Below are positions 1-10,200 of a stretch of DNA of 20,058 nucleotides, piece by piece. Source of the DNA: Reticulitermes lucifugus. Lineage: Eukaryota > Arthropoda > Insecta > Blattodea > Rhinotermitidae. The position numbers and the translations under genes were made by a program. The stretch covers positions 1 to 20,058 of the forward strand of contig JAKCWW010011138.1 in NCBI GenBank assembly GCA_026260175.1, read 5' to 3'. Position 1 is the stretch's first letter. Every line of letters begins with the position of its first letter. Below the pieces are notes generated by a model, which was not told where the DNA came from, ran no database searches, and saw only the letters and a list, made by a program, of their open reading frames with translations.

Positions 1-33
<33 letters not shown>
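1..33. repeat. (CA)n microsatellite
   Basis: A pure CA run from the window edge to position 33. It abuts the 3' end of the minus-strand SINE-like element and may be its tail. Confidence 0.95.
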
Positions 34-36
<3 letters not shown>

Positions 37-193
37 GGATGACTCCTCTGGACAAGGGATCAGCCTGTCGCAGAGACCTCGACCTGACAACACACAGCGT
101 TCACAAGAGGCAGACATTTACGTCCCGGCAAGATTCAAACCCACAATCCCAGCAAGCGAGCAGCCACAGATTTATGCCTTAGACCCCGCAGAC
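1..193 (-). repeat. tRNA-derived SINE-like element with a (TG)n tail
   Basis: Read on the minus strand, this begins with a tRNA-like head. A box A-like GGTCTAAGGC lies at 175-184 and a box B-like GGGTTTGAATCT at 131-142, about the spacing of an RNA polymerase III promoter in a tRNA gene with a longer variable arm. The body runs leftward to about 34 and ends in a pure dinucleotide run (CA on the plus strand, 1-33) that continues past the window edge. The run is therefore probably the 3' tail of the SINE and not an independent microsatellite. The family name is unknown to me. Boundaries are approximate. Confidence 0.6.
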
Positions 194-564
194 ACAGGGA
201 TCGGCCTGGGATTAAGTTGGGAGGCTCAAGTGTCTATACGATGGTGCCACATTGAATTCAGTTTTAATTTTATCCTGTCTTCCTGTTTTACTCTTCTTGT
301 GTGGGATCAACCAGATGACACTGCTGAAACCACATACTGGAGATTATAAACTGTAACCAACATGAAAAACAGAAGTGTTGATTTCTCAGTCGTGGCACAA
401 GGACATGAAACATGACCTGTGTGCAGTGTAAAGCATAGTAATGGTCTGGTAGGAGATTTAAAGGTATGAAGTTGGTGTGGTCTCTAATGGTGTAATATCT
501 GTACCAGATTTTGTGAAAAACAGTGTAATATTTAGCTACAAGTATAATGTAAAGCTATTCCATT
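194..564. other. Intronic sequence with nothing recognised
   Basis: AT-rich sequence with no ORF, repeat or RNA gene that I can identify. It presumably belongs to the Sbf intron upstream of the first exon in the window. Confidence 0.5.
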
Positions 565-868
565 ACAGGCCTGGACAGGCCCATAGGGCTCCAGGAGGAT
601 GAGGCTCCAAGAATTTCTAGACAGTAGGCACATGAAGGTGATAAAGTTGTCAGCTCTATGCACCAGCTGCCTTTAGCTCGCCCTCCCCCCCCCTCCCCAG
701 GAGATATCCTTGATACTCATTTCTGTTAGAAGCTGAGTCGACCCCCAGGGCCATAGTGCAGCTGGAAGGATCAAGTCAATGAAAAATCCCACTGACCTCA
801 TCAGGAATCAAACCCATGACCTTCTGGATTGTAGTGCAGTGCTTCAACCAACTGTGCCACCGCGTACC
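565..868 (-). repeat. tRNA-derived SINE
   Basis: On the minus strand the head shows box A TGGCACAGTTGG (848-859) and box B GGGTTTGATTCC (804-815). The 44-base offset between their starts is that of a tRNA promoter. The body then contains a GGCCCTGGGG-type core (about 742-755), also present in the elements at ~3195-3400 and ~7125-7390, and ends near GGGCCTGTCCAGGCCTG (about 567-585). A cytosine-rich run at 682-699 interrupts it. It is an old, diverged copy. Confidence 0.7.
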
Positions 869-1098
869 CTGCTATAAATATAACGCATTACTGCATTTCA
901 AAACTCAGTAGCTATGAGAGAAGTGTTATCCAATTATAGACCCACGGAAGAAAATGGCTCTGGTATCCCTCAGGAACTATTATGTTTTTGGAAATAAAAT
1001 ATTTTTGATGGCATTGTTCACTTTTTCAGGATGTTTGTCATTATTTCATTTATCTTCATATCGACGGCAAGTATATAGTTTGATGTCATTACTTGCAG

Positions 1099-1246
1099 AT
1101 ATGATGACGTGGAGTGTGTTGTACCTGATGCATTTTCCCACCTGCTGGAGGAAATTCACAGGTTGGAAACTGAACTAGGTCATCTACCACAAAAGTGGAA
1201 GGTTCTTTGGGACAAACTTGAGCTACCAACAACTGACTCTCTTACT
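1099..1246 (+). CDS. Sbf: Sbf exon A (post-myotubularin linker)
   Basis: Acceptor acttgcag ends at 1098 and donor GTAAGT starts at 1247. The first base completes a codon from the previous exon, then 49 codons follow, beginning [18 protein letters not shown]. An in-frame TAG at 1076-1078 rules out the earlier CAG at 1027-1029 as the acceptor. The segment is typical of the helical stretch just after the SBF phosphatase-like domain ([12 protein letters not shown]). Confidence 0.85.
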
Positions 1247-4200
1247 GTAAGTTGTTGAATGTTCATATTTTGAAGACGTTTAAATGTTGTATCACATGAT
1301 ACTATATTTGTGGATATTAATCCGTATCTTTACAGTCTTTTGGTATTTAAGAGGAATATAGATGGTTTATATTAAATGGGACATTTGTGACACTGTAACT
1401 AAAACAAGCAAAACTAACACTTGTGTATAAAATTATAAATTGTGTATTGTAGTTTTTATTTTGAAATTATTGAATATGTGGTTGTGAACTGTTCCAGAGG
1501 CATGCATCTTTCAGTACCCAACTTGTGCGATCACATGGACGTCTCCTACACAAACGCTCCACTTTGGAAATTCTGATGCGAGGAAAGATGGTAGGAGCAG
1601 CGGAAGCAGCTCAGCATGTGTATTCACACCCTCATCGATTTGAGCGCTACAGTTACACAACACCAACTTACTGTGACCTCTGTAGCAATGTACTGTGGGG
1701 ACCTGTTAAGGTAGATACAGTAGTTGTGATAATGTGTTATACAATGTACAAGCTCACAAGACCCCCATACGTTGTAGATCTAAATTAGGAATTGCCTACA
1801 CAGCATAACACTTGTGGTGCATTTGCTCTGTAATTGTCCCTAGATGTTATCTTCATGAATAGTTTCCAGAAAATAAAACTGAGTATTTTAACACACACTC
1901 TAATATTTCTCTATACCTTAGCAGCAGATTTCCAGTTGAACATTAAAGAGGTATTATAAGCAGCAAATTTACAATCAGTATATCTTCAAGATAGATACTC
2001 AGCATTTACAGTCACTCATGCTTGATGCTCCTGTTCAACTGTTTCTTCAGCCTGAGCTTGTACCTCACAGCAGATACAGTGCTTTCTCAGCCTTGGCCTG
2101 TACATCGAAGACAACACAGTTACACAGTTACACACACCAATTACACTGTGAGATGTAAAGTGACTATTATTTTTGTCCAGTTTTAACCAGAATTTGAATT
2201 TGTTGACAATTTGTAGTAAAAATTCCAAATATGAAATTTCACTAAAATCTTTCTGGTAGGAGACAATTGTTAAACATGACTAAGCTAATGACCACTTTTC
2301 ACAGTTGTTTCATGAACAGGCATAAAATGAACAAATTGAGCTTATTAAGCAAGAAAACTTCTTAAAAGTGTAAGGTGTGAAAGTGATATAAATTAATTGC
2401 TTTTTATAAAGAACTTTTCATTTGAATGGCGGTTCAGTTTTTACACTTACCTATATTTTGACTTGTAATGAAGGAGCTGTTACCCAGATATAAAATGTGC
2501 ACATAAATTATGGAAGATGAAATTTGCTGTTATGTGCTTTGATATGAAGTCCAAACCATCATACTGAATACAAAAAGTAAATACTGAATTCAATCTAGGA
2601 ATATGCTTTAGTACAAGGCATGTATTTTTTTTCAAATTGGTATCCTACAAGGCCTATTCCACTAATATATGAATTTTTACTCAAATTGCAGTTTATTTGC
2701 ATATCTGAGAATTTGTCACATCAAGGAAAGAGCTTTCAGCGTGGGTGGTACTTGGGCATTATAAAACAGTGTAAAAATTGGGTTATTTCTCAAAATAAGA
2801 ATGATTGTTAACGTTTGGATTTTCTTCAGAGGTCCATGTATCACAGATAGCAAATATATCTCAGATTTAATATTATTCATTCTGTACATTTTTTTTCTAT
2901 GTTTATTGTCTGACGAATGTACACTTTTATTCACTATTAATTTTTGTGAAACAGTCCTACATGTTTCGAACCTTATCCCGGTGCATCTTCAGGGACCTCA
3001 GTATTTTAAATTACACTGACGTTTTACATTAATGGTACAATTATACACTGTTAAAATGGTAAAAACTGAATAATACATCACTTTGTTTGTATGAATTTAT
3101 ACATTGGTTAAAATGATAAAAAGTGAATAAACATAGCAGCTGTTTGTTTCGATGTTACAAATCAAGTTATACACAGGTGAAAATGTTAAATGTTGAATTT
3201 CTCACCACCCAGTAGTGAACCTACCAACTCCAATACACGGGGTATCATAACAGCAAAAGATTGTCCAACATTTACGTTGTACATGAGGCTGGGTGGGCCC
3301 CAGGGCCATTCTGAATGGGTGTGGAAAATCTCACTCCCACTGGGATTCGATCCCCGGGCAGTACACCCCACAGTGAGGCACTATACTGAGTGTTACATCT
3401 CAGAAAACTTGTTTCTTCATCACGTCACCATGGAAACCTTAAATGTTACAGGTAAAATGTAGATTGGTGAAGTGGGAAAATTGAGGCCAATTTTTTAACA
3501 TTTAATGTGTAGTAACACCATAAGCAGAATTGTCTTATGTAAGTCTAGCTCTGCAAGATTTGAAGTTCTCACAGCAATGTTGCTGAGGATTGAAGTTTCT
3601 GGGATATAATGCTGTGTCGTTGGGGAATGGTTTCCAGCATTTTGAAGGTTTATTGTCAGGGTTCAGCAATCTATGAACTGCTTAACCCTTCAAGATGAAG
3701 GCACCACTATCCTTTGAGATGTCAGGAACCCTCACTCAGTGACACATCATCATACTTAGAAGACCTGAATCTCATGTTTTGCTACACTTGACAAAGGCTG
3801 ACTCATATGTGATACCTTACCAGTGGAAGAGAACACAATAAAGAAATATGTGGACTCAAAGTAGCTAGTCAAACTGTTTTATGCAGTTTATGTATAATCA
3901 CTTGTCACACTGTGTAATTAGGGCTGTGTAAGTAGGGAGCATCATAAGTCATTTACTGTTACATAAAGGTCAGTTGTTTCTGTTCAGAAGTCTGAGTGAT
4001 TAAGTTCTGTCATTAAAAGTTCTAATTCTCTGTTCAGGATAGAAATTTCAGTGCAGAACAATTTATTATATGGAATGCTTATGTTTGTAATTATTTTACT
4101 TTTTTTTCAGACTGGCCTGCGATGTGTAGATTGTGGCTATAGTTGTCATGAGAAGTGTGCAGAGAGTGTTCCAAAAAATTGTACAAAGTATAAAGCTGTG

Positions 4201-7200
4201 GCTGATGGGAATCTGACAACACAAACTGTCTCTCGTGGTGGTGGAGACAGTGCTTCTGTTAGCTCTAGTAAGTGCTGTATATCAGGATTGTAATTACACG
4301 AGTCATTCCTACAGTTCTTTGTGTTTATGTTCCTGATTGTTTGAATATTCAGAAATGCATGAACCAAGCCAAAATACAGGTAACAGACATCTGTAGTGAA
4401 TATAGTAGAACATGGTATATGTCTTTTACAATCATCACATGTGCAATAATATTGTTCCCACAATCCAGTGTGACAAGTGGTTACTGGAGGAGGACAACCA
4501 CAGTGTCAGAATGCTAGTGACAGTCACAGATACTGCTGATCCCACCAAGAACTGTTGTGGCTGAAACATGATGAGCAAACGTTACAACTTAAAATAGGAC
4601 ATCATGTGATTATGGCAACCTTAGGGTTCAGAAAATTTATACTTCTTGGGTTGGATGGGTCCAGTGACATGTTGAGGGCAATGATCTCCTGTTGAGCATT
4701 GTGTAGAGTGTTGAATGGTGGTTCCACTTGCTTTGCCATGTGACTGCTGCATTGATTAATAATATGTGACGTGATAAAATAGTTTCTGGACTGATTTCAC
4801 GTTGTATTCACCGTGCATCTTGTTAACTAATTAAAAGTTTTATTAGACCAACATNTGCACTATATTCTTATAACCAAGTCAATCACCCCTACATATGTTT
4901 CGGCCTATAACAGGCCATCCTTAGGGGGTCAAAGTTTATTACATAGACTTTACATCTGAACACTAGTCACAACGCAACCAGACGGTGCAGTACACAACGC
5001 ACAACTCGTAACAACAAAACACAGGAAAACTTCAACATCCTTGTGATAACAGCACACAAGACCAGACTGCCTTTAATTTTTATATATAACAACATATATG
5101 TAATTTTAACCTTTTATGTAAACAAATTCCCTAGGATTTTACAGCTGAAAGAAATAATACCTAAATCCATTGGGAACTAAGATTAATTTTACTTTTATGT
5201 GGATGTACTAACTTTTTTAAAAATTGAACAACAGATGTAAAGTCTATGTAATAAACTTTGACCCCCTGAGGATGGCCTGTTATAGGCCGAAACATATGTA
5301 GGGGTGATTGACTTGGTTATAAGAATATAGTGCACATGTTGGTCTAATAAAACTTTTAATTAGTTTCTGGACTGAATTATTTCTGCATAGTAACATCACT
5401 TATCACTGTTATCTCCTTCAAAGTAGTGTCCTTGGGACTATACAGTGAGTCCAGCAATTACACAACTGTTGAGAACATATCATTAAGTGCATGGTTTGAA
5501 ACTTGGCAAGTGTGTCCCACAGTTTTGCTTGAATCATATTGATATAATTAAATCTGCTTCCCTTTATTGCCCTGTTGAGTTCTGGGAAAAGAAAGAAGTC
5601 ATATGGCACTAAATCTGGTGAGTAGTGAGGTCATGGAATGACAGTAATTTTGTTTTTTGCCACAAATTTATGCACTGTCAAAACAGAGTTAGTAGGTTTG
5701 AAACATGGATTTGGTGGAAATCCAACACAAGTTCAGAGTGTCTTAGAATGCTTTGAACTGACCCAAATGAAATTCCCAACATGTTAGCAACTTTAGAGAT
5801 AATGAGTCTTCTGTTTTAATGGGCAAGTTACTTCACTTGATCCATGTGTTATCCATTTTGCTTGTTGATGCATGTCCTGAGCATCCAGCTTCAACAGAGG
5901 TCACATCACTTTTGAACTTACAAAACTACTCAATCTTTCTGTTTTTTCCATTATCTGCCCTCCAAAATGATCATCAGCAGTTCAAAAGTTTCTGCGGCAT
6001 TTTCTCCTGGTTTGAAGCACAATTTTTTTTGGACATACTATTTTTCAACTCTTCCATTTCCAAGGTACGCCAAAATCATGAAACAGCACATGCTTCAACT
6101 TAACGAGACATTACTCAACAATCACACATGCTACAGCCTTATTCCAGGCAAGAAATGATGCAGCAGATTCTGTTGTATCTGTACCTGGTGGTAGAAGTTT
6201 GTGCTAATAGCAGTATGAGGTGCTAGCCAAAGGTTGCTGGACTGGGGCATTCCAAGCTCCTTTTATGACCTTAGAAAGGAAGTTTCTGTCCTTTCTGGCC
6301 TGATCGTGGAAGTCGTTGCTTAGAGAAAGTCAGTTTTGCTTCTGGTCATCATGCAGCAGATGGGGCACATCATGTTTAAATCTTCAGTTAAATGTTGGCA
6401 TGTTCTCTGTGATCATCCTAGAATGTTAGAAACACCATAAATCATATGATGTCTGCCGTCATGGATGACTTGATGCACTTTTTCCACATTTCCATCAGTC
6501 TTGACTTGATGATGGACAACCTGAACCTTTAAAATCCTCAGCCAAAGGTTGGGCACCTTTGAAACCTGAATACCATTCAGAGTTTTGTGTTCTACTCTTG
6601 GCATCATCATAACAGGCCTTTTTTAAGCATTTCGTAATTTTCTGAAATTATGTTCTGAAGGTTGAAACAAAACTTGATGCAAATTCTGTTTTCTCTAAAG
6701 TCTGTCATTTAACTGGGCTACGGCAATCACAGAACAAGCTCAACACAAACACACTTCAATGTCGGTTGCACCAAAATGCAACATTCTGTTACAGTGACAC
6801 TCATAACACTAATTTGCAATAAATAAACTGAGGAGTACCTAGTGGAGTACATCTGCATATATTCAGTTACAACTCCATGCAGCCAGTCTGGAAACTTTTG
6901 GCTCGCACGTTGTATTGTCATCTCACATCAGTCCATAGACACTTTGATGGCAGCATGTACATCAACATACTTAAAACCATCTGATACAGTAGTTCTTAAA
7001 ATTTCACTGCATTGAAATCTGCATTTTTGGCACTTTTTAATGCCACCTTCAGGAAGTATTAGTAAGTAGGCCATTGCAAGTTATAAATCACATTGTTATA
7101 ATACATTTGATATAGAGGATGGTACGGTAAAGTTCACCCTAGAACAGGCCATGAAGGCCCAGAGGGAGAGTAGAGGTATAGCTCTACTCTTTCTTTAACC

Positions 7201-10200
7201 TCAGTGCTAGATGAGGGTGGGTGGTCAACACCACACCCCGGCCACTTTTACCCCCGGGAATGACCTGGTACCCATTGTACAGGAGGCCGGGTAGGCCTCA
7301 GGGCCGGTCTGGACGGGTGCTGAAAATCGTGTCTCTTAGTGTAGGAAGATTTGATCTTGTAAGGTGTACATGTATTAGCTGACACACCATGTTCTTGCTG
7401 CTGCTACCCAAGCAGCTAGAATGAGTGCCTGATCATCTGTTATTGTTCATAGTCTCAGGTAGCTTGTGATATGTATGCTGTTGAACAAAGAGTGTTCATT
7501 TGCACTACTTGCAGAGTATGCATCATGGAGCAAATGGTGCCAAAAATTTTGTGAAAATTATTGTGTGTTGACAGTACCATGAACAAGAACAATATATAGA
7601 ACAGTGGAAAAATTCTGAATCACTGGTTCAGTGCTAGACAAGAAGGCATTACAAAGACTTGTGTTTTCTTGGATGCAACACATGTGAGCAGCCAAAATAA
7701 CGTGTTTTCCAAAATTCCCCATGCAGTTCGTGACGTTCATGTGTGTGATCTTACATCAGGGTCTGATTTTCAGTGACTGCATGAAATTGTATGACCCATG
7801 TTTCTTGAAGAAACAACAAATCCCAGTTGTTATGTTGGAATAATTCTGACTCCATTCTTCGGGGAATTAATAGAAGAAAAGAAAGTACGTATATGGTTGC
7901 TTGAGGCAGAGAAGGGGGATGTTTTATTTAATGATGCTGTAACTTTTAAGATGGTATACTGTTGATGGTAGGTGAATGAAATATGGATATGGAGCATCGG
8001 AATAGTACTGACAGGGGAAAACATTGGAGAAAAACCTGTCCCAGTGCCACTTTGTTCATAACAAATCCCATGTAGACTGGCCTGGGATTGTACACACACC
8101 TCTACAGTGAGGAACAGGACACTATCACGACTCATACAAAAAATTTCTTAAGAGCTGCACTAGAAGAGGTGTTCAGCAAACACTTGACAACTTGCAGATT
8201 TTGTCCTCTTAGATCTCTAGATTTGGAATGGTGCAGTTATTTGTGGAGGGCACTGAAAGATAGAATTTCTTTGCAAGAATTGACAGTCTTCGAAGAGAAA
8301 TTGCCAGTATTTCAAGAGAAGAGCTCTGTAATGTGTTGACAAATGTTTTGAGAATGTGCAAGGCCTGCTTAGAAGCTGGAGGTCAGTGCTTCAGGGCTGT
8401 TCTATGAAATGAGTAAGCTGAACTGCACGGACAAACTTAATATGCAGTAGTGCTTTTCTGACAGCTGCTATGCTCAGGGACATGATAAAAATACTCCCTG
8501 ATTATATACAGATTCCAAGTTCTTCTTCATCATCATCATCAACAGCAGCAGCAACAGGGTATAAGCCATCCAGGCTTGTTCTGTCTTCAGTGGGTGTTGC
8601 ATCTCAACAGATCTTCCTTGGTTGAACTATGTTTTTTCTGCCAGTTGGAGTGTATTCATACACTAACTTGCGAATGTGTGTATCTTTCATTCATAATAAG
8701 TAGAGTGCCCACTTGCATCTACAATCCACAGTAATTTCATCTAAATTGTACTTATTTATTTCTCTTATTTCATTTGTTTTCTGATCATGTACTGTACATC
8801 CTGCAACTGACCAAAACAATTCATCTCCGCTGTCTCAGTGTTTCTTTCATGCTGTTTTAGTAATCTCCAATGTCTCAATTGTTTTAGTAAAGCCCAATTC
8901 AAACATCTGTATAGGAGTTTTGGTACTGCCATTGTCTTATACAATTTTAACAGTGTTTCCTTATTACTTGTTTTAAATGTGCATCATATTGTTCCACAAA
9001 CATACACATATATTGAAGCCTTTGTAAGTTACTGAATGTGTCATTATTATTTGCATATGATGCTCTACATCCCAAGTGGTTAATTCTTTTATTTGTTTAA
9101 TTACTTCTTTGTCAGTAACTGTTTTTGCTCTAATGTGCACACTTGCTTTAAACATAATGCCATTTAGTTTTAAAAATGGAAATTTTACAGTTTTGTTTTT
9201 AAAAATTGTATTTAATATGCCCACTGGAGATAATCTTCTGCTTGAGCAGTTTGACCCATAAACTAGGTGACACAGCATTGAATGGCATCAGACTGCATCA
9301 AGACCAGAAGATGACGGTCTTTCTGGGATACATGTTGGAAAAGTTCACTATGTCTTGTTTTGCAGGTGTTACAACTATCCAAACATCAAGCCAGCAATAC
9401 TATGATCAGTTTTCATCTAATGTAGCAGAAAACCGAACTCATGAAGGGTACCTGTACAAGCGTGGGGCTTTGCTGAAAGGCTGGAAACAGCGCTGGTTTG
9501 TTCTTGACTCTATCAAACACCAACTGCGATACTATGATGCTATGGAGGATTCTCACTGCAAGGGATATATAGGTTGGTGCTTTTTATAAGTATGTATTGT
9601 TTTTATAATTTTATGTCTTACACTTTGCAACAGTGATACAATTGTTCTATAGGATATCTCTGAGCTTTTGTATTTACTTAACTTTTTGTGTCTTTCAATA
9701 AAGTTATAGAGGGACATTCCTTCATCTGGCAGTTGTTAGTTATTTTCTGTCAGCTCACTGAACATATAAACTTTGGTATGCGATGAGCAGTATGTTTGTT
9801 AGACATGACACATGTCTTTGAGACAAAATTCAGCATTTTTAGCATCTGCTTTAAGTGTGGTGAGTACAAATTTAATATTAACTGCAATATGAGGTGCGAG
9901 CCAGAAATGTCCAGACTGGTCACAGGAACAGTAACCAGATAAAATACAGCTGTATACTGCAAGGTAACATTGAGTTGATTATTGTGAATTAGTGTGGTGA
10001 ATGTCACCATAAGAGAGCATGGCATTTTATGCAATTGCGATTTAAGTTGTGTGTGTGTGTGTTTGTGCGTGCGTGCGTGCGTTTTTGTGTGTGTTGAGTG
10101 CACCCTGCAATTGTTGTGGCCCTGTGAGTTGGTAGCTCTTAAGGAACATAAAATTGCATCAATTTTGGTTTTAACCTTGAGAAAACAGCTTATGAGACTT

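Larger units (their letters stand above)
4795..5360. mobile_element. Penelope-like non-autonomous element with 134-bp inverted arms
   Basis: Arms 4825-4958 and 5232-5365 are inverted copies of each other, with one mismatch (4922 against 5268) and one undetermined base (N at 4855 against G). They enclose 273 bp of AT-rich DNA with no reverse transcriptase. Each arm carries a hammerhead-like motif. A 15-bp direct repeat flanks the unit, and 30 bp of unpaired sequence (4795-4824) lies between the left copy and its arm; this resembles the short tail known at one end of Penelope elements. The last 5 bp of the right arm overlap the duplication. Near-identity of the arms means this insertion, or its arm homogenisation, is recent compared with the decayed neighbours. 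A foldback or MITE-type DNA element is the alternative. Confidence 0.65.

Noticed and set aside
804..868. Genuine tRNA gene
   Set aside because: A and B boxes are present but the cloverleaf arms do not pair well, and a long SINE body with shared core follows.
1021..1098. Upstream CAG at 1027-1029 as the exon A acceptor
   Set aside because: The frame needed for the Sbf protein meets a TAG at 1076-1078, so the exon must begin at 1099.
3186..3462. Overlapping open frames on both strands (61 and 90 codons)
   Set aside because: They lie over a tRNA-derived SINE body with box B; GC-rich SINE sequence gives open frames by chance.
3683..3700. TTAACCCTT as a second piggyBac end
   Set aside because: No partner end within a sensible distance and no transposase homology nearby.
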